64,000 bases of DNA, taken from positions 620,001 to 684,000 of the forward strand of contig NZ_JAUFQG010000004.1 of assembly GCF_030409605.1 (NCBI RefSeq). Reading direction: 5' to 3'. Positions 32,783 to 43,097 of this stretch are shown here, piece by piece. Source of the DNA: Simiduia curdlanivorans (GTDB lineage: Bacteria; Pseudomonadota; Gammaproteobacteria; Pseudomonadales; Cellvibrionaceae). The position numbers and the translations under genes are program-made. The notes under the pieces were generated by a model. That model worked only from the letters and a program-made list of their open reading frames with translations. It was not told the DNA's origin and searched no databases. Every line of letters begins with the position of its first letter. Positions within the stretch are counted from its first letter, which is position 1.

Positions 32783-34216
32783 TTACTCCTTTTCCTGCGC
32801 CTGTATCTTTTTTACAATGGCGGTTGTCGATACGTTCTCAAAAAAACTAAGTACTTGGACTTTGCCGCCGTAGGCTTTAACAATTTCATGACCGACCACT
32901 TGTGCTTCGGTGTAATCCCCACCTTTTACCAGTACATCAGGTTTTATTATGTTTAATAGCCGCTCGGGCGTGTCGTCATTGTAATACATTACCCAGTCAA
33001 CGGCTTCTAGCCCTGCTAGCACTGCCATGCGCCGATCAACCGGGTTAATGGGTCGACCAGGGCCTTTCAAACGCGATACCGATTCATCTGAATTAATGGC
33101 AACAATAAGTCTATCGCCCAGTGCGCGAGTATCTTCCAAGTAACCCACATGGCCGGCGTGGATGATGTCGAAGCAGCCGTTGGTGAATACGATTTTTTCG
33201 CCGTGGGCTCGCGCCTCTTCTACGGCCATTAGTAGTTGGTCTTCGCTGAGCACGCCGCGCTCACTACCCTGCTCCGTTTTTACCGCACGACGCAATTCTG
33301 GTGCACTCACCGTTGCCGTGCCTAACTTGCCTACAACAATACCGGCGGCTAAATTTGCTAGGGCGACAGATTGCGGCAAGGCTTCGCCTGCGGCGAGGCT
33401 CGCCGCTAATACAGAAATAACAGTATCCCCGGCACCGGTAACATCGAAAACTTCCCTCGCTCTTGCCGGCAAATGCAATTCCGGTTGGCCTTCTCGCAAT
33501 AGCGTCATGCCGTGTTCACCGCGGGTTACCAACAGCGCTTGTAGCGATAGTGATTTCAGCAGTGCTAGCCCTTTGTCCACCAATTCTTGCTCGGTTTTAC
33601 ACTCGCCCACCACGGTTTCAAATTCATGTAAATTTGGCGTCATGAGTGTTGCGTTTTTGTAGCGATAGAAGTCAGCACCTTTTGGGTCTACCAAAACCGG
33701 GACATTATGTGCGTTTGCAATGGCGATTAGGGTTTGAACATTTTGCAAACTGCCTTTAGCGTAGTCCGATAAAATCACAGCGCCCATATGCGGTACAATT
33801 TTCTCCGCCTTATTGGCAAATTCACAACTATCTTCAAGTGCAAAAGATTTTTCGAAATCCATACGCAGTAGTTGCTGATGCCGACTGATAATCCGAAGCT
33901 TGGTTATAGTCGGCTTATTACTAACAACCTGAAAATCGGTGTGAATATGCGCGGCATTTAGCCGTGTTTCTAACGCCTTACCTGCTTCGTCATTGCCGAT
34001 AATGCCAATCAGAGATGCGCCCGCTCCCAATGCGGCAATATTCAACGCAACGTTACCTGCTCCACCTGGCCGGTCTTCTACCTGTTCAACTTTTACCACC
34101 GGCACAGGTGCTTCCGGCGAAATACGATTGGTGCCACCATGCCAATAGCGATCGAGCATGACATCGCCTATAACCAGCACTTGGGATTGATTGAATTGTG
34201 GCATGGTGAGAAGCAT
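32783..34216 (-). CDS. hldE: bifunctional heptose-7-phosphate kinase/heptose-1-phosphate adenylyltransferase
   Basis: 477 residues from the ATG at 34216, exactly the E. coli length, with AGAGGA upstream; an ATG at 34240 adjoining the msbA stop would add 8 residues. The ribokinase-like domain has VIGDVMLDRYWHGG, RPGGAGNVALN and the catalytic DVTGAGDTV. The nucleotidyltransferase domain begins at ~340 with FTNGCFDIIHAGHVGYL (HxGH). It makes ADP-heptose for the LPS inner core. Last gene of the leftward LPS operon. Confidence 0.96.
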   Translation of the reverse strand: MLLTMPQFNQSQVLVIGDVMLDRYWHGGTNRISPEAPVPVVKVEQVEDRPGGAGNVALNIAALGAGASLIGIIGNDEAGKALETRLNAAHIHTDFQVVSNKPTITKLRIISRHQQLLRMDFEKSFALEDSCEFANKAEKIVPHMGAVILSDYAKGSLQNVQTLIAIANAHNVPVLVDPKGADFYRYKNATLMTPNLHEFETVVGECKTEQELVDKGLALLKSLSLQALLVTRGEHGMTLLREGQPELHLPARAREVFDVTGAGDTVISVLAASLAAGEALPQSVALANLAAGIVVGKLGTATVSAPELRRAVKTEQGSERGVLSEDQLLMAVEEARAHGEKIVFTNGCFDIIHAGHVGYLEDTRALGDRLIVAINSDESVSRLKGPGRPINPVDRRMAVLAGLEAVDWVMYYNDDTPERLLNIIKPDVLVKGGDYTEAQVVGHEIVKAYGGKVQVLSFFENVSTTAIVKKIQAQEKE

Positions 34217-34240
34217 GGCTTTCCTCTGAATCTTACTCAT

Positions 34241-36022
34241 TTATTCAGTTTCTTCTTCGAATTGCATAGCGTGTAACTTAGCGTAATAGCCACGCAACGC
34301 AATAAGGCTTTGATGGTTACCCTGTTCAACAATTTTTCCGGCATCCATCACTACGATATGATGTGCGTTTTCAATCGTCGTCAGGCGATGTGCAATAACT
34401 AAGGTGGTGCGATTCTTCATCACGGCTTCTAACGCTTCTTGTATGCCTCTCTCAGATTCGGTATCTAAGGCCGAGGTTGCCTCATCAAGAATTAACAGCG
34501 GCGCATCTTTTAACAGTGCACGCGCAATTGCTAAGCGCTGGCGTTGACCGCCGGAAAGTCGAACGCCGTCCTCACCGATTAATGTTTGCAGCCCCTCTGG
34601 CATATCATTGATAAACTCAAGCGCATGGGCGGCTTTAGCTGCGGCAACAACGGCCTCTTCAGGTGCATCACTTAAAGTACCGTAGGCAATGTTGTTATAC
34701 ACAGTGTCATTAAATAAGGTGACCTGTTGGCTGACTAAAGCAATTTGATCGCGCAGACTGGCCAAGGTGTAATCCTGAATCGGCACATCGTCGAGTAGAA
34801 TGTCGCCATCCGCATGTTGATAGAAACGCGGGATTAAGCTTGCCAAGGTGGTTTTACCACTACCTGAGCGCCCCACTAAGGCAACGGTTTGCCCCGGCTT
34901 AATATGTAAATTAATATCCTTGAGCACGGCATTTTCGCCGTCATAAGAGAAGTTTAAATGTTTGATATTTAATTCGCCGCGCACCCGCGTTGTCACATGG
35001 CTGCCTGAATCCACTTCGACCTTTTCATCGAGCTGCATAAAAATCGTATTAGCCGCAGCGATGCCCTTTTGAATGGTGGAGTTAACTTCACTTAACTGCC
35101 GAACCGGCTTAGGCATTAAACCCGCCGCAGTAATATAAGCGACAAAGGCACCAGGGTCTGATGTACCCATATAGGTAAGCGCGAGGAACATGACAAAGCC
35201 CATGGCGCCGGCAACTAAAAACTGAATCACCGGTGTATTGATGGCACTGGTGGTCACGATTTTTAGATTTTGCTTGGTGTTTTTTGTACTTGCATCATCA
35301 AAGCGCTTTGATTCGTAGGCTTGGCCACCGAAGGAGCGCATAACGCGATAGCCGTTAATCATTTCCGAAGCAATATGAGTTACATCGCCCATAGAGCCCT
35401 GCACTTTTGCCGATAGACGACGCAGTCTTAAACCTACCTGCCACACAAGCACGCCTATAAGGGGCCCAACACCAAGAAAAATTAAGGTCAGCTTCCAGTC
35501 TTGATAGAATAAGTAACCCAGTAAACCAATCACGGTAAAGCCTTCACGCACAATAACTTTAAATGCCTCTGTTGCCGCTCCAGTCACCTGAGTAACATTG
35601 AAGGTAATGCGTGAAATTAAATGGCCGGAATTATTATTATCAAAATAATAACCGGGCATTTTTGTCAGTTGATTAAACAGTTGCGTGCGCAGCGTGTGAA
35701 CAATAGCTAAAGAAACGCGCGAGCTGTAGTAGCTGCCGATAAAGTGACCGAGGCCGCGAACCGCAAAAATCGACATGAGCCAAACCGGAATAAGCCAACG
35801 GTCCGACGGATCGTTTTTCGGAATGGCGTTGATTAAATACTCCATAAGCACAGCAAACGCCGGCTGAGAGCCAGCAAAGATGATAAAACCTAAGATGCTG
35901 AGGGAAAAGTAGAACCAGTAAGGTTTTACGTAACTTAATAACCGTAAATAGACTTGGCCGGCTGTCTGAAACTGCTGTTCATCGAGGCTGGCGGCCACGT
36001 CTTTGTTTTTCTTTGAGCTCAT
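34241..36022 (-). CDS. msbA: lipid A export ATP-binding/permease
   Basis: 593 residues, a full half-transporter: six membrane helices (~25-330), then an ABC ATPase with Walker A GRSGSGKTT, Q-loop ALVSQQ, signature LSGGQRQRLAIARAL, Walker B LLILDEATSALD and H-loop AHRLTT. It flips lipid A-core across the inner membrane. Its stop abuts the region before hldE. Placement inside the LPS block supports MsbA over other exporters. Confidence 0.95.
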   Translation of the reverse strand: MSSKKNKDVAASLDEQQFQTAGQVYLRLLSYVKPYWFYFSLSILGFIIFAGSQPAFAVLMEYLINAIPKNDPSDRWLIPVWLMSIFAVRGLGHFIGSYYSSRVSLAIVHTLRTQLFNQLTKMPGYYFDNNNSGHLISRITFNVTQVTGAATEAFKVIVREGFTVIGLLGYLFYQDWKLTLIFLGVGPLIGVLVWQVGLRLRRLSAKVQGSMGDVTHIASEMINGYRVMRSFGGQAYESKRFDDASTKNTKQNLKIVTTSAINTPVIQFLVAGAMGFVMFLALTYMGTSDPGAFVAYITAAGLMPKPVRQLSEVNSTIQKGIAAANTIFMQLDEKVEVDSGSHVTTRVRGELNIKHLNFSYDGENAVLKDINLHIKPGQTVALVGRSGSGKTTLASLIPRFYQHADGDILLDDVPIQDYTLASLRDQIALVSQQVTLFNDTVYNNIAYGTLSDAPEEAVVAAAKAAHALEFINDMPEGLQTLIGEDGVRLSGGQRQRLAIARALLKDAPLLILDEATSALDTESERGIQEALEAVMKNRTTLVIAHRLTTIENAHHIVVMDAGKIVEQGNHQSLIALRGYYAKLHAMQFEEETE

Positions 36023-36070
36023 AAGATGGGCATCTATTTTTTAAACAGAGGTTATTCTAACACGTTAGCA

Positions 36071-36961
36071 CTAAATGCCAGCTACTAAGGCGGCTAGGCC
36101 CACGCGCCATGATTTTAGCGGGCGCCCTAGGCGCTCAGCCAAATGCGCGCAACCCAACGCTGAAAAGTTAGGCCGCTGTGCAATGGGTGAAGTTGTCGAC
36201 GCTATCCACTGCGCCTGCGTTGTCGCGACCAGCGCGTACGCTGATCCAACCCTAGCCTGTAGGATTAATTCATCGACAATAGCTTGAGCCAGTTGGAACC
36301 GACTCACGGCTTCGTTACCGCTTAAGTGGTACAGGCCGCCTTCGGCGCCTGCCAACAATTCCGGCACCAGGGCCCATACCACCTCGGCGATATGGCCGGC
36401 ATAGGTGGGCGAACCGAATTGGTCGGTCGCGACCTGTAGAATCTTGCCCTGCAGGGCTTGGTTAGCTATTTGCTGACCCATGTTGCGGGCAAACTCACTA
36501 AACACCCAGCTCACCCGCAGGACGAGATTAGCCGGCACGCTAAGCGCAGCCTGCTCACCTAGATACTTACTCTGCCCATAAAAATTAACCGGGCCGGGCG
36601 CTTCTGCTTCTAGGTAGGGTTGCTCAGTGCTAAGGGCAGGCTTTCCAGGAAATACGTAATCAGTGGAGAAATGCACCAGCGGAATATGTAACCGCGCGCA
36701 GGTGTTAACTATTTCTTCCACGGCGAGTGCATTAATACGCTGCGCTAGGGCGGTTTCGCTTTCCGCTTTATCGACCTGGTTGTAGGCGACGCAGTTAATC
36801 ACTAAATTCGCCGCACTTTGGTCAAGGTAGGCAGAGATAGCACCCGGCACTAGAAAGTCCACCTCGCTATGGGATGGCGTTAGTACGCGATAGGCGCTAG
36901 GCAATTGGCTTAACAACGCCTGCCCTACTTGACCTGTGGCACCTAAAATAACTATTTGCAT
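36071..36961 (-). CDS. rmlD: dTDP-4-dehydrorhamnose reductase-like protein
   Basis: 296 residues, an extended short-chain dehydrogenase: GATGQVGQALL cofactor motif, the STDYVFPG segment with catalytic Thr/Ser, and the YGQSKYLGEQA Tyr-x3-Lys pair. The family completes dTDP-L-rhamnose synthesis. rmlA, rmlB and rmlC are not in the window, so the sugar could be made with enzymes elsewhere, or this may be a related sugar reductase. It sits between msbA and the InaA-type kinase. Confidence 0.85.
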   Translation of the reverse strand: MQIVILGATGQVGQALLSQLPSAYRVLTPSHSEVDFLVPGAISAYLDQSAANLVINCVAYNQVDKAESETALAQRINALAVEEIVNTCARLHIPLVHFSTDYVFPGKPALSTEQPYLEAEAPGPVNFYGQSKYLGEQAALSVPANLVLRVSWVFSEFARNMGQQIANQALQGKILQVATDQFGSPTYAGHIAEVVWALVPELLAGAEGGLYHLSGNEAVSRFQLAQAIVDELILQARVGSAYALVATTQAQWIASTTSPIAQRPNFSALGCAHLAERLGRPLKSWRVGLAALVAGI

Positions 36962-37098
36962 TGGCTTAATGGTGCAGCGATAAGCATGACATCTATGTTC
37001 CCATGGACACTGAAAACGTGTCTAAACAGTCCGCGTCGTAAAAATCTGTGTGCCCGTTTATTCAATAAGCTCAGCTAACGGATGAAAAGGGCAATTAA

Positions 37099-37848
37099 TT
37101 AATGAGCCTGCGCTAATACGCGCTGGCGCAGGCCTTGGTAGGTCAACCCTAGCCGACACTCGCGCCAGTATTGCTGCAGAAAATACTCGGTATCGGCCAC
37201 GTCTAAAAATTTTAACCCGCCCATAAAGCAGGCTAAATCGTTGACGCTGGCGATCGCGGCTCGCCACTGAAAAGATAAGTGTTCAAGGTGATCAAATTTG
37301 GCGCGCAGTTGCACCGGGTCTACCAATACATTAACCGGGTGCAGATTGTGGTGTGACAAACGGCTGTTGTGTAGTTGCACTATGTGATTGGCCAACAACT
37401 GCAACAAAGACTGGCGTTCAACCAGGCTTTTCTCTGGCCACATTTTTTGCAGCTCTTGCGCGCCAATAAATTCACTTTGCGTTTGAATTAACAAAACCGC
37501 ACGCCAACATTGGCTGGCGGGAATTTTTTCTTCGGCGTAGCAAACCGCCGACGTCGCTTGCACCTGCCGCGCTTCGCACAAGAGGTGATTGTGATAAAGC
37601 TCGCGCAACTTTGGCTCGCTTTGCAGCAACCAACCTTTGCGCTGCAATTGGTTTTGACTGATGATCACGCGGAACGTCATCGGCTTTTCTTGTGCATCGA
37701 GAATTTCAATGAAGCCGGTTTTGCGCTCAGATAACCCCTGCGCTGGCGAGAAAGCCACTGCTCGAGCCACCCAATCCCATAACCTCGCGGCATCTTGAAG
37801 ATGCTGATGCTTTAGAGCTGGCAGTAAAAAGTCAGCGCAATGAAACAT
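37099..37848 (-). CDS. lipopolysaccharide kinase InaA family protein
   Basis: 249 residues with the Kdo/heptose kinase pattern: an early GFIEI-type strand, and the protein-kinase-like catalytic loop LSHHNLHPVNVLVD, where the His-Asn-x-Asn pattern replaces the usual HGD. The metal-binding Asp is expected in KFDHLEH. It probably phosphorylates an inner-core LPS sugar. It directly follows the waaG-like gene (12-base gap). Confidence 0.82.
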   Translation of the reverse strand: MFHCADFLLPALKHQHLQDAARLWDWVARAVAFSPAQGLSERKTGFIEILDAQEKPMTFRVIISQNQLQRKGWLLQSEPKLRELYHNHLLCEARQVQATSAVCYAEEKIPASQCWRAVLLIQTQSEFIGAQELQKMWPEKSLVERQSLLQLLANHIVQLHNSRLSHHNLHPVNVLVDPVQLRAKFDHLEHLSFQWRAAIASVNDLACFMGGLKFLDVADTEYFLQQYWRECRLGLTYQGLRQRVLAQAH

Positions 37849-37860
37849 AATGCCTCGCAG

Positions 37861-38988
37861 TTATTTGCCGCTTTTGGCGGTGGCTTCGATGATGTCTGAT
37901 GCCTTGTGGGCCAAAGAATAGATGTCGCGACTATCGGTAAACTCCAGTGCGTTTATACCCCAAGCGAGACGATCATCCGACACCAAAGCCTGCGCCAAAA
38001 GCCGATTAAACTCTTGTTGGTCATAGGGATAATTCGCCACAAGCCCAGCCTTACCGGCCTTAACAAGTGGCGCGTAACCACAGGTGGTGGTGGCTAACAC
38101 CGGCAAGCCGGCGGCCATGGCTTCAAGCAACACGGTGGCGGTCATGTCTTGGTGCGCTGGGTGCACCAAAAGATCGGCACTCTGCATAAAGGTAGGTACA
38201 TCTTCTCGACCGCCGAAAAACACCATCTGCCCCGCCACCCCGAGTGCCGCCGCTTTCGCTACATACTCGTCGGGCTTGTCGTTACCCACCACCCATAAGC
38301 GCACGCGCTCGCGCACCGGCGAGGGCAAGGCAGCAACGGCATCCACCAAACGTTCCAAGCCTTGGCGTTTAAAACGGGTCATGACCGCCAACAACACTAA
38401 GGCATCGGGCTTTAGCTGCTGCTTTTTGCGGAATTCCATTTTGTAGAGTTCACTGGCGGCATCGGCTTTGCGATCTCGGGTCACACTCGGCGGCAGCAAA
38501 TGCATGCGCTTTACCGCGGGCGGAAATTGGTTGGCAAAGATGGCGCGCTGGGCGCCGGACATGAGCAGAATTTGGGTTTTGCTGGCTGCGCCAAACACGG
38601 CATCTTCGCAATCCGACCAGAACTTATACGCCGCGCTCATTTTGTAAACCCAATTGCGCGACTCGGCCACCTGCGCTTTGTAGCAACCCTCGGTCACCAA
38701 ACACACATCTAAACCCGGCATTTTATTAAAGCCGACCAACAGCTGCAGCGGGTACTTTTGCCGATGAGCATGCACCCAGCGCTGAAAAAACTCGTTGCGC
38801 TGCTCCGGTACTTTGCTCTTTACCGGCACCTGAACATAGTGCAACTCTTCCGGCTTTTCACCCACCCACTTCATACTATATAGGCGCACTTTATGGCCAC
38901 GGCGCGACAGTTCGCGGGCAATATTCAAACAGTGACGAGCGTGCCCTTCGTAGGGAGCGTACTGGTAAATGGTGATTCCAATTTCCAT
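37861..38988 (-). CDS. waaG: LPS core glycosyltransferase, WaaG-like (GT4)
   Basis: About 375 residues. The N-terminal GT-B domain shows ARHCLNIARELSRRGHKV, LHYVQVPVKS and VGFNKMPGLDVC, all close to E. coli WaaG; the C-terminal domain has the EX7E motif region HPAHQDMTATVLLEAMAAGLPVLATTTCGY. WaaG adds the first hexose to the heptose core. A GTG at 39003 is an alternative start; neither has a good ribosome-binding site. It is in the LPS operon. Confidence 0.87.
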   Translation of the reverse strand: MEIGITIYQYAPYEGHARHCLNIARELSRRGHKVRLYSMKWVGEKPEELHYVQVPVKSKVPEQRNEFFQRWVHAHRQKYPLQLLVGFNKMPGLDVCLVTEGCYKAQVAESRNWVYKMSAAYKFWSDCEDAVFGAASKTQILLMSGAQRAIFANQFPPAVKRMHLLPPSVTRDRKADAASELYKMEFRKKQQLKPDALVLLAVMTRFKRQGLERLVDAVAALPSPVRERVRLWVVGNDKPDEYVAKAAALGVAGQMVFFGGREDVPTFMQSADLLVHPAHQDMTATVLLEAMAAGLPVLATTTCGYAPLVKAGKAGLVANYPYDQQEFNRLLAQALVSDDRLAWGINALEFTDSRDIYSLAHKASDIIEATAKSGK

Positions 38989-39097
38989 TAGTAACTTGGG
39001 CACTCATCTAAAAAAATTTAAAGGGCGCGCTAGTTCAATAACGCGCCCTTGATGTTTAGCAGAGCTGCATAAATTTGCCAGCGCTGCGCAAGGTTCA

Positions 39098-40027
39098 CTA
39101 GCCCGCCACGGGCGCCAGCCACTCTGGGTGTTTATTGCCTACGCCTTTGACCGAATCAAAATACATGGCTTGTAACACAGTGGTGATGGGGCCGCGTTTG
39201 CCGGCGCCAATGATCCGGCCGTCGTGTTCGCGAATAGGCAATACTTCGGCGGCGGTGCCGGTAAAGAAAGCCTCGTCTGCAATATACACTTCGTCGCGGG
39301 TAAGGCGCTTTTCTTTGATGGTGTAACCCGCTTCGGCCGCCAGTTTAAAAATGGTATTGCGAGTGATGCCGTCTAAACAGGAGGTCAATTCCGGCGTGTA
39401 AATGACGCCATCGCGCACCATGAAAAAGTTCTCGCCGCTGCCTTCGGCTACGTAACCTTCGTTATCGAGCAGCAAGGCTTCTTCACAGCCGCATTCAATG
39501 GCTTCGCGCAAGGCCAGCATCGAGTTGATGTAGTTGCCGTTGGCCTTGGCCTTACACATGCTGATATTCACATGGTGGCGGGTGTAGCTGGAGGTGCGAA
39601 TTTTGATGCCTTGTTCGCGCGCTTCGGGCGACATGTAGGAAGGCCATTCCCATGCGGCTACCATGACGTGGGTTTCCAGCTTATCGGCGCGCAAGCCCAT
39701 GCCTTCGCTGCCCAAAAATGCCATGGGGCGCAGGTAGGCTTCCTTTAAATTATTTTCCCGCACCACGAGTTTCTGCGCTTCGTTGAGCTGCTCTTTGCTG
39801 AAGGGCATGTTCATTTTCATGATATGAGCCGAGCGACACCAGCGGTCTGTGTGCTCTTGCAAACGAAAAATAGCGGTGCCGTGGCTTTCGGTGTTGTAGG
39901 CGCGCACGCCTTCGAACACACCCATGCCGTAATGTAATGTGTGGGTGAGAACGTGAACTTTGGCTTCGCGCCAAGGGATTAATTCACCGTCTAACCAGAT
40001 AACGCCGTCGCGGTCGGCAAAATTCAT
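39098..40027 (-). CDS. ilvE: branched-chain amino acid aminotransferase
   Basis: 309 residues of fold-type IV PLP enzyme. Hallmarks: WLDGELIPWREAKVHVLTHTLHYG, the PLP Lys in CKAKANGNYINSMLA, the EGSGENFFMVRDG loop and EVYIADEAFFTGTAAEV. It makes or breaks down Val, Leu and Ile. It begins 18 bases after the glnE stop, as in Pseudomonas. Confidence 0.95.
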   Translation of the reverse strand: MNFADRDGVIWLDGELIPWREAKVHVLTHTLHYGMGVFEGVRAYNTESHGTAIFRLQEHTDRWCRSAHIMKMNMPFSKEQLNEAQKLVVRENNLKEAYLRPMAFLGSEGMGLRADKLETHVMVAAWEWPSYMSPEAREQGIKIRTSSYTRHHVNISMCKAKANGNYINSMLALREAIECGCEEALLLDNEGYVAEGSGENFFMVRDGVIYTPELTSCLDGITRNTIFKLAAEAGYTIKEKRLTRDEVYIADEAFFTGTAAEVLPIREHDGRIIGAGKRGPITTVLQAMYFDSVKGVGNKHPEWLAPVAG

Positions 40028-40045
40028 AGCCTACTCCTACTCTGT

Positions 40046-42973
40046 CTAAACCCCGCCTACGGGGATGGGTGACGGACCCAACAGTCGTTGCCAAATGGCT
40101 TCAACTTCAGTGCGCTCTGGGCGGAATTGGCTGTCATCAAGGGTTACGCTTTGGCGTTGTAGCGCCAGCGCATGCCCCATTGATCGGTAGGCTTTGTAGG
40201 CTCTAATCAAGCTAGCCACATCTTCAGTGGCCATTAGATTTGCGTCTTCGAGACAGCCGAGTATGCGAATGTTATCCGAGTATCGCACCAGTGCCGGCAC
40301 TTGGTGGGCCCAAGCTAAAGCCGCGTATTGAACCATAAATTCAATATCGACGATACCTCCCGCATCCTGCTTCAGGTGGAAGCCGGCTTTGTTGCCCGAA
40401 CCGAGGCTTGTGCGCATTTTTTCGCGCATAGTGACCACATCTTCGGCAAGTTTGGGTAAATCGCGCGGCACACATAGCAGCGCTAATCGCAGCTGCTCGA
40501 ACTTTTGCGCCAGCTCGCCATTGCCGCACACCACGCGGCCGCGCACCAAGGCCTGCTGCTCCCAGGTCCAGGCCTCGCCGCGCTGGTATTTTTCGAAGGC
40601 ATTGAGGGAGGTGACCAGCATGCCCGAGTTACCCGAGGGCCGCAGGCGCATGTCCACTTCATACAATTGCCCAGACACGGTTTGGGTATTGAGGATGTGA
40701 ATCATCTTCTGGCCCATGCGGGTATAGAAGGTTTGGTTGTCGATACTGCGCTCGCCGTCGGTCTGGCCATTGATATCGGTGTCGTGCACGAACACCAGAT
40801 CTAAATCCGAGCCATGACCCAGCTCGATACCACCCAGCTTGCCGTAACCCACCACGATAAACTCGGCCGTCTCAGCCAGTAGGCTTGGATCTGAAGATTG
40901 GCTCGGATAGCCGTGACGCGCCACCATCATCTCCCAGGTGAGCTGCTGCACATACTCCAACACGGCTTCGGCCAGCCAGGTTAAGTAATCACTCACTTTC
41001 ATCAGCGGTAAGACGCCAGCAACTTCACTGGCAGCGACTCGCAAACCGTGCGCCATGCGAAAATAGCGCAGCGCCTCCATTTGCGCCTCTAAATCATCGC
41101 GGTTAATGCGCAGCGTTGCCTGCCGCAGTTCATCGGCCAGTTGCGCCCTGTCGGGCGGGCTGTACAGGCTGCGCGGATCGATGAGTTCATCCAGCAGGGC
41201 CGGGTGCTTACTGAGCTGGTCGGCAATCCACTCGCTCGCAGCGCAGAGTTTTACCAACTGTGCCAGCGCGGCGGGGTTTTCGATCAGTAGCACCAAGTAG
41301 GCCGAGCGCCTGAGTACCGCCGTGACTAAATGCAACACTCGCTGCAAGCTTGCGGCCTTGGCCGACTCCTGTTCTATCATCGCCATTAGCCGGGGCATAA
41401 AGCGATCGAAGCGATCCCGGCCGCTGGCCTGCATCATACTGAGCGCGCGCTGGCTGTAGAGATCCTTGAGGTGCTTATAAACGTTGGCTGGGTCGTCAAA
41501 GTTGCGCTCCGCCAGCCAGGCCTCGGCGCTGGGCTGGTCGGGAATATCGGCTAAAAAACCCTGCCATTGCACAATATCCGACTCTTCCGCCGCCTCGGCT
41601 TCGCCATCTGGGTCGGCAATAACGGCCTTAAATTCTTGGTGCACTAGCTGCCTGTGTTGCTCTAAGGTTTGATAGAAGCTGTCCCAGGATTCAAACCCCA
41701 TCACCCAGGCAAAGCGCGCTTGGAGGGCCGGCTCCATGGGCAAAGATTGAGTTTGTTTATCGGCAAGGGCTTGGATGGCGTGCTCGGTGTGGCGCAAGAA
41801 TTCGTAGGCGCGACTCAAGGCTTGTTGCGAAGCTAGGGGTATCAATTCCCACTCTGCCAACAAGGCAAGCAATGGTAAAACCCGCCGCTCGCGCAGCTGC
41901 TCATCGCGGCCGCCGCGAATCAGTTGAAACGCTTGACCGATAAATTCCACTTCGCGAATGCCGCCGGCACCCAGCTTTACATCCTCCTGCAAACCCTTGC
42001 GATGCACTTCGCGGCTGATCATGGTTTTCATGCTGCGCAGTGAATCAAAAGCGGAAAAATCCACATACTTTCGGTAGGTAAAGGGCGTTAACAACGCCAT
42101 TAGTTTGTCCGCCGCCTGTGCTCCGCCCTGCCCCACCCAGGCCACAGGCCGCGCTTTGATCATGGCGAAGCGCTCCCAATCTCGACCCTGGGTTTGATAG
42201 TAGTCTTCAATGGCGTTGAAGTTAGACACCAGCGCGCCCGAATCGCCGTGTGGGCGCAAGCGCATGTCGATGCGAAAACAAAATCCATCGACCGTAACGG
42301 TATCCAAACTTTTTATTAGGCGCTGGCCTAGCTTAAGAAAAAACTGTTGGTTGTCGATGGGTTTTCTACCGCTATCCTCCGCTGAAAATTGCGTTTCACC
42401 AGATTCCGGAAAGGCAAAAATCAAGTCGATATCGGAGGAGAGGTTTAATTCCCACGCACCCAGTTTGCCCATGCCCAACACCACCATAGCCTGGGGTAGG
42501 CCAGACTGACGCCCGACCGGCGTGCCGAACTGCTGGCATAATTTCGGGTAGTGCCAGGCCAATGCGACCTCGATTAAGTGCGATGCCAGCTCAGTTAAAT
42601 CGGCGGTAGATTCGGCCACGCTAGCAAGGCCATTAAATTCGCGCAAAATAATGCGCAGCTGTTGCTGCTGGCGAAATTGGCGTAGCAAGCGATTAAAGTC
42701 GTCTTCGGTTTCATCGCCACTAAGTCGTTCTACAACTTGGCTTTTAAAGGGCGAGCGCGCAGCGTTCGCACTTTGCATTAATTCAGCCAACCACTCGGGA
42801 TGATTTTGTAGCTGTTGCGCTGCGTAGTCGCTGGCCAATAAGAGCCGAGCCAATTGCAGGCGCTCAACGTCTGCCAGTGCCTCGGCACCAGCAATGCCTG
42901 TTAGCGATGAAGTGATGATTTTGGCAAGCGATGGCGGCAGCGCGGAAATATTGGCGAGCGGTAAATCTGACAT
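40046..42973 (-). CDS. glnE: bifunctional glutamine synthetase adenylyltransferase/deadenylylase
   Basis: 975 residues from the ATG at 42973 (GGAAGG upstream). It contains two nucleotidyltransferase halves: the first (adenylyl removal) with MGKLGAWELNLSSDIDLIFAF and RLRPHGDSGALV, the second (adenylylation) with YGKLGGIELGHGSDLDLVFVHD and RLRPSGNSGMLV. It controls glutamine synthetase with PII. First gene of the leftward block including ilvE. Confidence 0.96.
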   Translation of the reverse strand: MSDLPLANISALPPSLAKIITSSLTGIAGAEALADVERLQLARLLLASDYAAQQLQNHPEWLAELMQSANAARSPFKSQVVERLSGDETEDDFNRLLRQFRQQQQLRIILREFNGLASVAESTADLTELASHLIEVALAWHYPKLCQQFGTPVGRQSGLPQAMVVLGMGKLGAWELNLSSDIDLIFAFPESGETQFSAEDSGRKPIDNQQFFLKLGQRLIKSLDTVTVDGFCFRIDMRLRPHGDSGALVSNFNAIEDYYQTQGRDWERFAMIKARPVAWVGQGGAQAADKLMALLTPFTYRKYVDFSAFDSLRSMKTMISREVHRKGLQEDVKLGAGGIREVEFIGQAFQLIRGGRDEQLRERRVLPLLALLAEWELIPLASQQALSRAYEFLRHTEHAIQALADKQTQSLPMEPALQARFAWVMGFESWDSFYQTLEQHRQLVHQEFKAVIADPDGEAEAAEESDIVQWQGFLADIPDQPSAEAWLAERNFDDPANVYKHLKDLYSQRALSMMQASGRDRFDRFMPRLMAMIEQESAKAASLQRVLHLVTAVLRRSAYLVLLIENPAALAQLVKLCAASEWIADQLSKHPALLDELIDPRSLYSPPDRAQLADELRQATLRINRDDLEAQMEALRYFRMAHGLRVAASEVAGVLPLMKVSDYLTWLAEAVLEYVQQLTWEMMVARHGYPSQSSDPSLLAETAEFIVVGYGKLGGIELGHGSDLDLVFVHDTDINGQTDGERSIDNQTFYTRMGQKMIHILNTQTVSGQLYEVDMRLRPSGNSGMLVTSLNAFEKYQRGEAWTWEQQALVRGRVVCGNGELAQKFEQLRLALLCVPRDLPKLAEDVVTMREKMRTSLGSGNKAGFHLKQDAGGIVDIEFMVQYAALAWAHQVPALVRYSDNIRILGCLEDANLMATEDVASLIRAYKAYRSMGHALALQRQSVTLDDSQFRPERTEVEAIWQRLLGPSPIPVGGV

Positions 42974-43030
42974 AGCCTTCCTTAACACGGAAATTTTCAA
43001 ACACGCAAAGCCAGTTTCAATGTCGCCCTA

Positions 43031-43091
43031 GCTTTTGCTTTTGCTTTTGCTTTTGCTTTTACTAGTAACTTGTGGCTTGTAGCTTGTAGCT
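43031..43091. repeat. compound hexamer/heptamer microsatellite
   Basis: Five perfect GCTTTT hexamers (43031-43060), then after 7 bases a heptamer array ACTTGTG, GCTTGTA, GCTTGTA (43068-43088). Intergenic between the ATPase stop and glnE start. Confidence 0.85.
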
Positions 43092-43097
43092 ACTCTT